Positions 24,526 to 37,618 of a stretch of 64,000 bases of DNA are shown piece by piece; the stretch's first letter is position 1, and each line of letters begins with the position of its first letter. The notes beneath the pieces were generated by a model. That model did no database searches, was not told the origin of the DNA, and saw nothing but the letters and a program-made list of their open reading frames with translations. Position numbers and translations under genes: made by a program. The DNA comes from Sycobia sp. Sy_11 (Eukaryota; Arthropoda; Insecta; Hymenoptera; Epichrysomallidae), in the NCBI GenBank assembly GCA_018907035.1, contig JACCIC010000001.1:4322001-4386000 (forward strand), written 5' to 3'.

Positions 24526-26605
24526 TTGATGATCGAGGCCCGAAAGCAGAAGAAGAAAGAAGAGGGCCTTCGAAATCGAACCGCAAACCCTGGAGGCCTT
24601 ACCAGTCCGGAGCGTGCCAACAAAGCTCTGGAGGACCGTCCACCGGATAGGAAGAAGAGTCCAGACGGTTCGGGAAAATGTTCTAAGTATGGTGAATTAA
24701 GTTACCGTACTTATAAGTGCCTGAAGTGTTCGGGAAACGGAAAGCAAGGCGACCACTAGGGGTCAGATCGACTTTCAATCCACGTGACCCCAAGCGAGAA
24801 TATTCGAGGACCTCTTTCCTCGACCAATCAAACTGAAGAATGGCCTGATTCAGTTGAGAAAATACTGTCGACTGAGGAAAATGACAGCGGCGAATTAGAT
24901 CCCGGCCAAAGAGCAGCACGGCTGGAAGAAGCGCGCTGGTGAATTCCGGTACGAATTGCTGAGTACCGGATACTTGCATTGTATGACACAGGCGCGTCTC
25001 GCACTGTCATGGGCAAGATCGAGCTACAATGAGCAACGGCTTGCCAGCGAGAGTTATATCCAGCGTCTGGAGTTGGTGTTAGAGGCCCAGAGAACTCTCC
25101 GCTTTATGTCACGGGTCACGTCGAACTGCCGTTCGAATTAGCAGGGATCACGCGCGATGTGCTGGTCGCTGTGATCCGAAACCTAGAAGTAGATTTCTAC
25201 GTAGGTTCCAATTTCGCATGAACGTTCGGAACCATCCATGATCCGACTGATAATTAGTTATGGGTTAAAGCAGCGAATAAACGGGTCAGGATGGAAATAG
25301 CCGCAGTCACATGTAATGAAGTCCAACGACTGGCACCGTTGCAATTAACTGTCGGCTTAACTTCTGAAATTATTCCAGTAGGCGAGATAAACTCAGAAGA
25401 AAATAATTGGTTTGATCTGAGCATGGAGTTTTCGAGATTAGCATCTATTGGTCTCACGGATATATCTCCGCAGGAGAAAGAACGTATGAAAAAGCTCTTC
25501 AATAACATCCTGTTGGCGGGAGAAGTACCACTGGGACGTACGACGTGGGCAGAACATATTATAGATGTAGGAGATGCTCGCGTTATACGTCAAAAGGCTT
25601 CTCTAGTCTCTATAAAAATACAAGAAGATATGCATTCTCAAGATAGAGAAATGCTGGAGACTGGAGTAGTCGAATCATCCACAAGTGGTTTGTCAAGCCC
25701 TGTGGTGATGATACGTAAAAAGAATGGGAAATATAGATTTTGCATCGATTTTCGAAAAGTTAATTTAGTTTCGAAACCTGATGGATAGCCGTTGCCTAAC
25801 ATGGATCAGAATCTAAGGAAGCTGCAATCAGCTCGATATATTTCTACCTTAGATCTGAGTAGTACGTACAATTAAATACCACTTCATACGGAATCCAAAC
25901 CGATAACGACATTTACGGTACCTGGAATGGGAATGTTCCAATTTACCAGGATGTCCTTCGGTCTATCTAACACTGGAGCGTCGTTCCGACGACTTATCGA
26001 CCGGATTATCGGAACAGACCTCGAGCCGAATGTCTATTCATATCTTGACGATATTATCATCGCCACAGAGATATTCGAAGAACATTTAAACTGGGTACGT
26101 CGTGTTCCTATTCGAGTACATGAAGTTGAATTCACGATTAATCGAGAAAAGAGTATCTTCGGACTCACCGAAGTCAATTATTTAGGTGTTCTCCTGAATC
26201 GTGAGGAATTCCGTCCCGATCCCGAGAAGATCAAACTAGTGATGCGTTACACGGAACCGAGAAACCTGAAGCAACTTAGACATTTTCTCGGGATGGCATC
26301 TTGGTACAGAAAATTCCTTAAAGAGTTTGCTACCATTGCCGAACCACTCACACGTCTAACTAGAAAGGACTGTCGTTATGAGTGGACCGAGGAACAACAA
26401 ACTTCTTTCAACCAGATGAAATCAATGATCGCTTAAGCACCCGTACTGCATAGACCGTCGTTTGATATCCAGTTTACCGTGCAAACAGATACGACTGATA
26501 CTGGCATCGGAGCGGTCCTTATACAGGAAGTCGACGGGCAAAAACGGGTATTGGAGTTTGTGAGTAGAACACTCTCCCAAGTCAAAAGAAACTATTCAGT
26601 AACCG
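24526..26605 (+). pseudogene. Ty3/gypsy gag-pol fragment 2 (zinc knuckle, protease, RT, RNase H)
   Basis: One reading frame runs the whole length and is interrupted only by stops (24757, 24940, 25030, 25219, 25255, 25786, 25873, 26434). In order it shows a Gag zinc-knuckle remnant (CSKYGELSYRTYKC, two ligand positions now Tyr); an aspartic protease active site ALYDTGASRTVMG (DTG at 24985-24993); an RT with RFCIDFRKVN, FSTLDLSS-like motif A (here ISTLDLSS), FTRMSFGLSN and YLDD (26041-26052); a connection segment (LRHFLGMASWYRKF); and the RNase H start (FTVQTDTTDTGIGAVL). It ends abruptly at a (GA)n tract and has no integrase. I found no frameshifts, which is unusual for an old copy with eight stops. 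Confidence 0.88.
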
Positions 26606-26627
26606 AGAGAGAGAGAGAGAGAGAGAG
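26606..26627. repeat. (GA)n tract at retroelement break
   Basis: Eleven GA units directly following the RNase H codons; the element's coding frame dissolves here. Confidence 0.9.
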
Positions 26628-26630
26628 TCT

Positions 26631-26658
26631 GTCGGACATCCTCGTTTTCGAGGCCGAC
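26631..26658. repeat. Stem-loop between two microsatellites
   Basis: GTCGG-acat-CCTCG-TTTT-CGAGG-CCGAC forms a ten-pair stem with a TTTT loop and a four-base bulge on one side. It sits between a (GA)n and an (AT)n tract. Confidence 0.7.
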
Positions 26659-26669
26659 ACGCGCAACAT

Positions 26670-26672
<3 letters not shown>

Positions 26673-26721
<49 letters not shown>
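26673..26721. repeat. (AT)n microsatellite
   Basis: About 24 AT units. Confidence 0.95.
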
Positions 26722-26726
<5 letters not shown>

Positions 26727-26880
26727 GAACCCTATTTTTCCATCATTTCTTTTGTTCAAACTAAAAAAACAGATTCTATTGTCACAATTCTGAAGTTAAG
26801 TATAACCTATAAAAACAAAAATTTAATTTGTCGTCACAAATTCTATTCAGTATGATTTGACATATACAATCATTTTATGA

Positions 26881-26961
26881 GAGAAGACCGAGCAAGAAAG
26901 AGAAAGAGAGAGATAGAGAGAGACAGAGAGAGAGACAGAGAGTGAGACAGAGAGAGAGAGG

Positions 26962-27041
<80 letters not shown>

Positions 27042-27052
27042 CAGAGAGAGAT
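26881..27052. repeat. Large (GA)n microsatellite with GACA variants
   Basis: About 170 bases of GA repeats. The left half is interrupted by GATA, GACA and GGGACA variants; the core at 26970-27034 is pure GA. Confidence 0.95.
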
Positions 27053-27229
27053 AATCCCATGTAAGATAAAATAAAATTTACAAAAATCAAAAGATATCTA
27101 TAAAGTGTGAGAGTAGTAGCAAATTCACCTGAAGAACAAAAAGCGTAATACCGACTAGCGTCACACCTTCTTTAAGATACGAATCCCAAAGTTGGATATG
27201 ACCATTCAATTAAACTGGACTGATTAATT

Positions 27230-27480
27230 AAACTTTAAGTGGACTACTTTATGTTGATATTCGTGATTTATAACGCCACCTACTGGCTACTGGTGAAATG
27301 GACTGCTAAGACCGTTAATTTAATTTATTGATGAAAGTAAAATGATTTTCAATAAAAAACGTAGCCTATGTCATTCCGAAGATAATATAGAATCTATATG
27401 TCAAATTTCAGAGCAATCGGTTCAGTAATTTCTTCGTTAATTTTGTACAAATAAAAAACGTTTTATCTTCAGAAATTCGT
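27230..27480 (+). repeat. Transposable-element-like tail segment
   Basis: Contains phrases typical of the 3' regions of insect repeats: AACGCCACCTACTGGCTACT and later GTAGCCTATGTCATTCCGAA followed by ATTTCAGAGCAATCGGTTCA. I recognise these as a recurrent insect repeat motif but cannot name the family or define its ends. Confidence 0.4.
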
Positions 27481-30400
27481 ATAATGATATGTTGATATGA
27501 TACAACGTTTTTCGGCACCTAAAGAAGTCGTTGATGCATTCGAAACCATGTTTTGAAATGTTGTGGAAATGTTTTGAAAAACAATAAAGCAGTAAAATAA
27601 TAAACTTATTTATAATAATTTATAATTATAATATTTATAATAAAATTAAAAAACAATAAAGCAATAAAATAATAAAACAATAAAAATGTTTTAAAAAACA
27701 AGAAAGCCAGTTTCAATAATAAATTACTGTCTTCTCATTTTTAAGCTGAAAATATAAATAGCAACCTACGTATTATCACAACTTAAGTGAAACATATATT
27801 TCAAATTTAAAAATGAGAGATACTCAATTAATTTTATTATGTTTAATATACAAATATTTATAAATGCAATAAATAAAATTAATTTACTTCTGAAAAGATC
27901 GATTAAACATGGGATTATTTTCGTTCTCTAAAAATCAACACAGTCATAATAGTTGCTTTTTTATAGAATACTTAAATAATTATTCTTCCTAAACGTATTA
28001 AACTTCTATTTCAAAATTAATGGAAGTTATAATTACTAAAATAATCTATTATATAATGTTTTTAAATATATATTCTGACCATATTGAAACATACGGTTTT
28101 AAAAATCGCACCATTGCTACATCTTTTATCATATTAAACATAGAGAGAAACTCTGCTAATCGTCTTTTTTCTCTGTCACGCATCTATTTAATCTGTTCCA
28201 TTTGGACGCTCGGTCTATTTCTTATATGACTATGCGTATGTTCCAATAGGGTTCAGTAAGTTTTGTCAGTAAATTAATTTGATAGCGGAAATCTCTAGTG
28301 ACTGATTTTACTTTGTGAACCGGTCAATGAGGGTCTATTACTATATATAGGAACTGTATTTCGCAATCACCAATAAGTTAGAAACGCAAAAAAATCCGGC
28401 AATCTTTTGTTTAAAGTGCGGATCTAGCTATGGCGTCCTTTTTATTCGTTCTTGTCAAGTGCAAAATTTTAAGATGCGGATGGGAAACTTTTCTTGAAAA
28501 TTAAATTGTCCGGTGACTATTGCTTAGCTTCGATTTTATGATGAGATCATTCTTCTTTCTTAATTAATTAATTTTGAATTATATACTTTCAAATTGGATT
28601 TTTTCCAATAGAGCTATTTATTTAATATATTCATGCTTTCAATAACTGATGCTGTCTTTTTAAATATACGAATATAGTTTCATCTAGTCGTTTTAAATCT
28701 CAGTTTCGAGTATATGATTAGTTCAGCTGTTCGATTTCATTGTTTTCGTTTTTATCGATTCTAAGACCAAAAATACTTTTTTAAATCGAATCTTAAAATT
28801 ATACAATGAATCTGGGATCATTAAATCGAGCCATTCGCCGTAGCATGGTTGAAATTCCATAAATTTCAAAACATAAGAAAAGAATAAATTTTTTTTAAAA
28901 AGACCGTAAATTTCTATTTTGAATTTAAATTAAAATAGCTTTCATTAAATTGTATAACATTTTTCAGCCAGATTTAGAAAGAGTATATTTTAAAATAATC
29001 AGAAAAGTGGTGTTTAGAGATAAGTATTAAAATAGCTAAGTACTTACATCAAAACATACACATTGCATATTAATCAGCATACCTTGCATATTCTTCGTCA
29101 ATAAATGTAGAAAAAGCTCGAATAAAAATTATGATTCTATGGCTATTCATAATGATTAAAGAAAAAATATTAAAAAAAATTTGTAAATTTAAAGTTTTGT
29201 TATAATCACATTCGTAGATAATATCTTACATTATCGATTTATAGATATTATCTTATACTATCAACACTCGCAAGTATGTAAATATATTTTTGGATTTAAT
29301 GAACATATCGATCTAAATAAGGATGAAGGAAAAAGTCGATCCAAATAAAGTGAGTATAAAGAAGCAAAAAAAGTAAAGTGAGGAATCTCAAAACTGTTTA
29401 TGTAAAATTCATATCAAATTAAAATAAAGGAAAGATTCGGATACAAGGCTCAAGAACAGTCCTCAAAAGCATCAATTAAAAAAATTTTTGATAAATCTAG
29501 AAAAGAATGAAAATTCACTTACATAAGAAATATAATATTAATTTTTTAAAAATTTGTCTTCATAATAATCAGATTAGTTTAATCTACGACAGTATTTCTT
29601 AATTTTTTTTTTAAAAATTAGAAAAGCTGCCAATTCAAATTTAAATTTAAATTTAAAACATGTTTTTCAATGAGTATATTGCATATATAGTATGTGAAAT
29701 TGATAATTCTACTTTTTAAAGCAATTCATAGCGATAGGCTTTTTCAAATTGAAAAATTATTACGTAAAAAGCTTGCTTATATCTTGTATAAATATATCAA
29801 TTGCGCACTTATCAACGCGAGCGACTGAGCAGCTTCAGCCTTATATTCCACCTATTGAAAATGTGGAAAGTGTTAGACGACTAGTGTAAAGATGGCGCTA
29901 CTGGTTCTATTCTTTTACCGAATACCGGTGTGGTTATCCAGCGTACAGAGCAAAGTTGTGTTTATGAATTCTCTCAGCGACAATGAAATTAAGAGCAGAA
30001 ACTGGTGACTAGAATTTGTTAAATATTGTTCAATTTATTATGTACAGTTAATATGTATAGAGTTTATTTTTATTATATTCTTACGATGTAAAAATATAAT
30101 GGGCTTTACACTATTAACTCGTAAGTTGTGAAAATTATCAAGTGTTTTTTTTAGAAAATTTTATTTATTCCAATTGGTAGTATAAAGTTGTAATATCTTT
30201 TACTGTAATGTTAAACTGTTCTTCAGTGGATGTAGAAATAATCAATAAATTAAGCATCGTGCCAAACCTTTTCAGATGCAGTTTACATAAACTAAAAGTT
30301 ATCTGTGTCCTATATTAAAACTTTTGAAATGCCATTTTTCTAATGTTAAGTTATCATACCCATGCTCTACTTTTCAACAAACTTTTCCAAATACATTTAC

Positions 30401-30848
30401 AGAAATAGTTGGGATGTTCATTCATATCTTATTATTGATTGCAATTTCATTTATTTATCTAGTTTTAAATGACGCAAGTAAGCGTATAGAAAAAAGTTAA
30501 ATGTACCATTTACGAAAATTTTTTTTGAACTTTTATATTAAGAATAAATTTAAGTAATATCCTTGTACTGTTACTTACATTACTAAATCACGCAAATATA
30601 TTATAGTTATCAATCATATTTTCTTTTATGGGAATTTCAATTTAAAAATAATTCATAAACATCTATTTATATTCTACTATGTTAATGTATCTATTATGTT
30701 AACTAGTTAACTTTGTTCAAAGGATTAGAAGAACAGAACTAACCTTACGAAATAACTGTTGTTATTTTGTTATTTGTTTGTTATTTTTAGTAAAATTTCT
30801 TAATTGTGAACTGTTTTATGTATATGAGAAACTTTACGAAATATAACC
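27481..30848. other. AT-rich, no gene seen
   Basis: No supported gene. An AATAAA/ACAATAAAGC-rich stretch lies near 27570-27690. A short AAATTT repeat sits at 29636-29658. A GC-richer patch near 29815-30010 contains AAGATGGCGCTACTGG but no coding frame. Confidence 0.5.
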
Positions 30849-31045
30849 AGAGGCTCGAGTGCTAAAGCGAAGGATTATCAATTCGGTGATCCAAGTTTCA
30901 AGTCCCTGTCTCAGAAAATTGACACAAACACCACTGTAAAATTTTACGTGTTCTTTGTTTACAAACACATCGTAAATTGCCAGTACTGATTAGCATCACT
31001 TTTAGTGGACATACATAGGGTGACGTTAAATAATATAAAAACAAA
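30849..31045 (+). mobile_element. tRNA-derived SINE, copy 1
   Basis: The left part is tRNA-like, with an A-box-like GGCTCGAGTGCTAAAGCG and a B-box-like AAGTTTCAAGTCC. The rest is a body shared with copy 2 on the other strand at 55381-55585: TTACAAACACATCGTA, then ACTGATTAGCA, then GACGTTAAATAA followed by an A-rich tail. RNA polymerase III transcribes such elements and a partner LINE mobilises them. About 200 bp in length; the tRNA head is more degraded here than in copy 2. Confidence 0.8.
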
Positions 31046-31555
31046 TGTAACCATAGTGATGACAATACGTAAAACTTTTCATTTAAATTTTGAAAAATGT
31101 TAGTGACTAAAGAAATTTTAATTGTATATAATATGGGTTAAAAACTTTGTTAAATTAAAAACAATTATCCATAGTCAGCTAATGCTCAATTATGGATAAA
31201 TAGTAGATTTATATCAGCAGATATTTTGATGGATTTTTCATTAGCGCAATTTGAACTCGATACTTGTGGACGCTTCAGTATCGGGATTCAGTATCAGTTT
31301 CCAAGCTAAGTATACTGAACAATTGTGGAAAGAAATATAAAAATGAATGTAAACGTAAATATTCAAGATCGAAAGATAAAGTATCAATAGAATGTAATAA
31401 TTAGTCAATAATTTATTAGAAAAGTAGAAGAAACAGATTATCTAAAAGAGCAGGAATCAATATCAATGAAAGAAGAAAGGAATAGACCGTTAATAAACAC
31501 AATAAAATTCCAGAAAAATTTATAAGGTCTAAATAAAAAATAAATGTAAAACATG

Positions 31556-31556
<1 letters not shown>

Positions 31557-31604
<48 letters not shown>

Positions 31605-31607
31605 TAG
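31557..31607. repeat. (AT)n microsatellite
   Basis: About 22 AT units then ACATATAT. Confidence 0.95.
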
Positions 31608-33206
31608 CATAATGCATTAGCAGTAGTATAACATAAGAATTTCCTGGAGGAATATCACTCAACCAATTATCGAACAAGATTGTCTTTAAGATAGATACAA
31701 GATATTAATCTAAACGATTTTACAGATTGTGTTGAAATATTTTTCACGCAATTTCTGCGTATTTACTAATATAAAAAATAATAAAAATTTTTTAAGTTTT
31801 AACTGATTAAGAATTTATACCTCACAGTAGTTTTGTATTTGTTACATCTTATAATATATTTACAATTTATTCTTGACCTCATTAAAAATCCTCAGTCATG
31901 ACCTCAGTCATCGCCCATGGCCATATTAGGATCTGACGATCGTAGCAATCTGATCAAAGCAAGAATTTATTTTTTTGCTCTGTCCCGTGTGAGAGTATTA
32001 GAGCAAAGCCTTTATACTATATATTCATTTACAGTATTATGCATTTATTTCAATACAATATAAATTGTTGTGTAATATATCACAACTTTAATATATGATT
32101 TTTCGGCTTTTCATACTACTACCAATACCTTGTTTTTTTTTGAGAGTCAATAAATCTCTCACGAGGTAAATAATCAATTTCAATTATTTTAATAAAAAAA
32201 TAATAATCAAAATAGCAGATAAAAACATTTTTTTTTTCATGAAAAAATATATTTCTTAATTTATTCTTAATAATTTTTTGCGCTTAATTTTGATTTGCTT
32301 CATGAATGTATTTCAATATTTTACATCTAGCCAAGTTTCACGCCAAAAAAAATCTCTATCGACATCTCATTTACACTTATAAACAAATTGATGATGCTTA
32401 TGTGCTAAACAGTACGTCGCAACTAAGTTATAACAGGGACTATATGTATCTTTTGGCTCGTTCACAAATCTAAAACATTCATACATTTTGATCCTTTCGA
32501 TGACTGAATATTTGCGACTTGCTGTTTTCAAAAAATTATACAAGTGAATTTTCCGTGTAACAATATATCGTAAATGGCTCAGGCTTTACTAATAAACGAA
32601 ATGGTTTTGAAAAAAATAATCAAAAGTATTTTCTCTAAACTCTGTATGGACTTTCAATATCAATTTTGAGTTTGAATTTATTTTTCATTTATTTATTTCT
32701 ATTTTAAAAGATATCGACCTTCCTTTATAAATTTTAGACTAGACATTAAATAAACTTTCTTGTATGATTCATCAGATTGAGCAAACAATGCATCTAAATA
32801 TTTTAAAAATCGGGTTATTTCACGATTATAATGAAATAATCATGTTAGTCCTTCGTTCTCAATGATACATTTTGAGCTTTTATATTTCTTTGTATATCAT
32901 AATAAAATTATATTTTTAGAAAAATTCTTAACAAAGATACTATTTTATCAAAAAATAATGATTTATTGATAATATCCATTAGATCGATTCAGTACGATAT
33001 TTTTCTTTATGATATCGATACTATATTGGGACGTTCGATATTTATTAATCTCAATATCGTGCATCTCTATAGCAATTGTTAAATGTGCATATTGACTTTT
33101 ACACAGCCATTCCTTTCCAATCCCAAATGTTACGTTTAGCAGTTAGCTCTGGGACATGGTATACATCTTCTATCCAACGATATAGCGAATAAAAATTCAA
33201 TTAAAG

Positions 33207-33292
33207 ATATACCTGTGGAAATTAATAAATATTTTTTTATTGGTCTTACAGTCCAATCAATTGTATATACAATCAATTATATACCTGTGGAA
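33207..33292. repeat. Direct repeat flanking a palindrome
   Basis: ATATACCTGTGGAA occurs at 33207-33220 and again at 33279-33292. Between them lies the perfect 14-bp palindrome ATTGTATATACAAT (33260-33273). The intervening AATTAATAAATATTT...GGTCTTACAGTC (33220-33252) recurs at 51971-52002. The arrangement looks like part of a short dispersed repeat. Confidence 0.6.
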
Positions 33293-34343
33293 CTAACTAA
33301 ATTCTTTTTTTGAGTTAAATGGGTAGCAAAAAACCTTATATATCACCGACGCAGTCATCAATCTAGTTAATCATGTTAGGCAGGCCGTGAATTAATCGTA
33401 GTATGCATAAAAGATTGGGAAATGGTGTTTTACAGTTTTACGTAAAAATAAGTAGGAAGTTTTTCATATATTTAATAATCATATTTTTAATAATGCTAAT
33501 TTCATATTAAATGTTAATGTAAGAATTCACAAAATTTTTCCGAATTAGGAATTTTTATACGTAATCTAAGAATTTAAATATTTAATTAAACTAAACTAGA
33601 TTAAAATTATAAAATTAAACTAAACTAAACTAATATAATTAAACTAGATTTATGATTAATACGTAATAAATTATCACATAATATTATCAAATTCACGTAT
33701 ATAACTTTCAAACTATTGTGGTAGTGTACCTAGTAATATTAATATTAAAATCAAAGACATGGAATTTGCATGAGTAAATAGTTAATAATATTTGAGAATA
33801 ATATTTGATTTGAAAATGCTTTGAAAACTACATATAAACAGTATTACAGGTAAAACTAAATATCTTTTATTGGCATTTGCAAAAGTTGTTAAACATAATG
33901 TTGTATTAAACTTTGATGTTACTATATTACGCTTTCTTACAAGATTTTATTAATTATGGTGTCTTGCCTGGCGTGGTGCATACAAAAGTAATCATATCAA
34001 TAATACATATGTATTGGCATCAGTCATTAATGACTATCAGTATATTTAACGACAGTATTTGCAGTGAGAGAGTATAACTATAAATACAAATTTACGAATA
34101 GCAAAAAGTAATAGGACTATTAGCAATTAAAACAGCTACTTAATATCCATAAATATACAAAAAATTACCTACTGGTCTAAAAGTATAATCTTCTATAACA
34201 AAAAGAATATAAAAAGTTAATTAAAAATTTTTTAATTAAAAATATTGATTATAGTGATATATTTAGAATTCTAGGAAAACCATCAGATTATTAATTATAT
34301 GTGAAGGACTAATATTATTGTATATTTGTATCTAGTGATAGTA

Positions 34344-34348
<5 letters not shown>

Positions 34349-34406
<58 letters not shown>

Positions 34407-34408
34407 AT
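34349..34408. repeat. (AT)n microsatellite
   Basis: About 28 AT units with one GT interruption. Confidence 0.95.
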
Positions 34409-35289
34409 TTTCAATATTTATGTATTAAAAGTAAAACAATATATTGTCAGTCCATAAATAATTATTCACAAAACAGATATAAACAAAATAAAGTTAATAC
34501 AAATTTTAAATTAAATGAAAAAATTTATTTGTAGACAGTGTAATTTAGTATTGCAGTTGTCATGATAAATGTAGAAGAAGACATGAAAAAGTCTTAAAGA
34601 AGATAAATGAAATATTTTAATTTCATATACTATTACAATATTATTGTTATAGTATTATATTCAGTAAAATAAATTATACGGCCTCAAAAGAAAAACTAAT
34701 CGTTTTCCAAAACATATCACAAATCTAATAACAGATTTACTGATATTCACGATAACTTGAATTATGTTGATTTATATTTAAATTATTAATCCATAGATAT
34801 AAATTACACTTTCTGTTCAAGATATTGGATACTGCAAGATTCCTGTATGTGTATTTCGTTTGTTTTATCTCCCAATAATATTATCGCTGCTATAGTCACA
34901 AGTGGAACATCGTATGAGGCAGCTTTAATTCATAAAATCCGTAAACAATCAAGGTCGCCTGCATTAACGTCTTTCCGTACAAACCAGTGCAGATAACCAA
35001 GAATTTTCAAACCAGAATGTTATAAAGTCATCGACAACAGATACTTGCTGCAGAAAAAACGTTATCGGCTATAGAATAACCAATTCTGATTTTTATTCAA
35101 TGAGCGTAAAGATCGAAGATTTAAACATACAATGCGCGAGCGGTCCACATTCCAGATTGGCTTCGCAACTTATTGGCCGAAAAGTCTTATAATGAATGAT
35201 ATACGAATTTACGTAGATTTAGTCTAGTTTTCCCAAACATAAAAACGACGCTGAAGTAGTTAGTCAAAAAAAGACAAAAAAAACAACAA

Positions 35290-36620
35290 AAATGCCCATT
35301 TCGACCTTCCATTCTCGCGCAGAGAATGGCTTCAATTTTAACGTAATATTATTTATAGCATACATGAGAATCGTTTCATTCGTTGCAAAGCAGATCCACG
35401 CGCAAGAAGCTCAGAATAAGCTCGTTTCGCGCTTAATGCGCATTTAATATGAATAGAGCTCCATCTTGTACGCGGGCGACAAGGCAGAGTTCGCGAAAAA
35501 TCCTCCGCCTCGAGCAATTAGACGGCTTCTGCACCCCTTTAATTATGATCGCCGCCGCCGTGGCGTAATGAACATTGGACTTTCTCGGGTTTGAAATTCC
35601 GTTCGAGCCCTTTCCAACGACGGGAATTAGCGCGCTCGTTTTAATTCTTTATATATAATACGGAATCTTCGCGCGTCCGGTTTGTACGGGCGCGTTTACG
35701 CGCCTGCGCCAGGAGGAGCCTTCGTTCTTCGAACTCTTCGTTCGGGTCCTCGTTCGACTCGCGTTAATCTCGCGCCCTCCAGCCGTCCTCGCCGCCCGCG
35801 CCGCCGTCGACGGGAACTTTCAATCCCTTCGCTTTTCCCTCGATCTCACGCGACTCTAAATCTTGCGCCCCGCCTGTATAGCGAGGCGCGCCGAGATTTA
35901 TATGCGCAATCTACGAGGCGCGCGGCGAACTTTCCCAAGATTAAACAGCAGTTATTCCAAGAGTTGTTCGACTGGATGTAGTCGCGAAGGACCGACTGAA
36001 AATCCCTCGGGGCCTCGCAGTTTCGCCATTGGCCCTCGCGATAAGGAGCGGCGCCTGCTAAAGGAACTCGATAAAATAATTGCCCCATAAATGTAAACGT
36101 ATTAATAGTTTAATGATCTGTCCGAATTTCTGATGCATCGAAATCGAGCGTGAAATCAGACTCGCTCTCGTCAAAATTAATCTTGACGAATGTCCGAGTT
36201 TCTAAATTGTTTTTCGAGCTTCAGTGAGAGGTGAGTAATTATGAACGTTTGATCGATTTATATCGATGTAGATTTCCTAGTAAGTCAATTCAGCCCAAAG
36301 ATATCGACGTAGCTCGTTCAGATTTTATTTTTATGTATGTGTATCTTCTCTAGAAAAGCATAGTCGAACTGCGTGCATTCGGTGTTTTCGATTAAATGAG
36401 ACACTTCGCTTGGTGGGCTCAATAAAATTAATAAGAGTTTCTTGATCTGGCGGGAGCACTGGTAATCGCTCTTTTTCACATTGCGTTGCGTTCGCGAATT
36501 TTCCGACTGAACGAGACAAGATCGACGGAAATGAAACGAAAGTTCTCTCTCTCTTTCTCTCTGTCTCTCTGAAGCGCAGGCTTGTCTTCACCCAGTAGGT
36601 GGATGAAGACAATTGTTACA
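35290..36620 (+). promoter_or_regulatory. CpG-rich island with plus-strand splice donor
   Basis: A long GC/CpG-rich block, densest at 35440-36080, with TTTATATATAATACGG near 35650 as a possible TATA region. Octamer- and homeodomain-type AT cores are embedded in GC sequence (for example ATGCGCATTTAAT and TTTAATTATGATC). Downstream, TTCAGTGAGAG|GTGAGTAATT places an excellent donor with GT at 36231-36232. The open frames inside are Arg/Pro-rich composition artefacts. A promoter with an untranslated first exon of a long-intron plus-strand gene, or an enhancer, is the likeliest role. No matching downstream exon was identified. Confidence 0.45.
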
Positions 36621-37562
36621 GTGAACCGCCAAATTATTAGATTGTTTGCAATTTGTTAAAAATATACCTTTGATTGGATAAAGAAGATGTTTACAAATTA
36701 TGCTTATGTTTATAATAATTATAAACTGCTATTATCGATAGATGTACAATTTACATACATTATAATTATTCGTCACTATAATTCACGTGAATGAAGAAAA
36801 CACTTTCACTGGAAACACTACAAGGCTTTACCTACTTCTGTAGTATTTACAGTCACACTATTAGAATGAGCGTATTATTGAATGCAGATACGTATATACG
36901 TATACGTATACGTCAGATTCGCCAAAATGAAACATTCAATGTAACAAAAATGCACCCTTTTTTTATACGATTTTGTCTCAATATAGACATCTTAGATTTT
37001 GAAACGATAGTCTAGAATAAGCTAAGATTTGTATTATTATAACCATTGGCCAAGCCCATAATTCATTTAAATAGTGTGTTTTACAGATAAGTTTCGAAGA
37101 AAAATAATTTTATAAAATATTTCTAAATTATGAATAACTCAATAAAAAACATCTAAATTTATGAATCTTGTTTTTAAATTTTTTTAAACCCATTCCAGAA
37201 CATTGGTGCATATATACAGCAATTTTTATGGAATTGTAGAAAATGAAAAATATAACTGTTGAAATAGTTCCGAGACAAGAAGACAACTCTGTGTGCAGGG
37301 ATTTTAGATTTCAATATTCGTAGATCGTGATAGGCAGGATTGGTAAAAGTGCTTGAAGTTGGGTCTCGTTTTTCATTTATAGATGGCGCCAAGTGTTTGG
37401 ATTATATATATATATATAGACGTAAATAAACCATTTGTTAAAATTAATTTTAAATAGAATTTAACATACATGCTTTATTAATATATTCAAAGTTGAATTA
37501 AATTGAAATAAATACAAGCGAATAATCATACGTATAACTGAAAATAAAAGTATGTGTGTGTA

Positions 37563-37618
<56 letters not shown>

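Larger units (their letters stand above)
31046..35289. other. AT-rich, no gene seen
   Basis: No supported gene. Holds two AT microsatellites, a block of direct repeats and a palindrome at 33207-33292, and an AAACTAAACTA-type repeat near 33590-33655. A patch with more GC near 34890-35060 has no coding frame. Confidence 0.5.
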
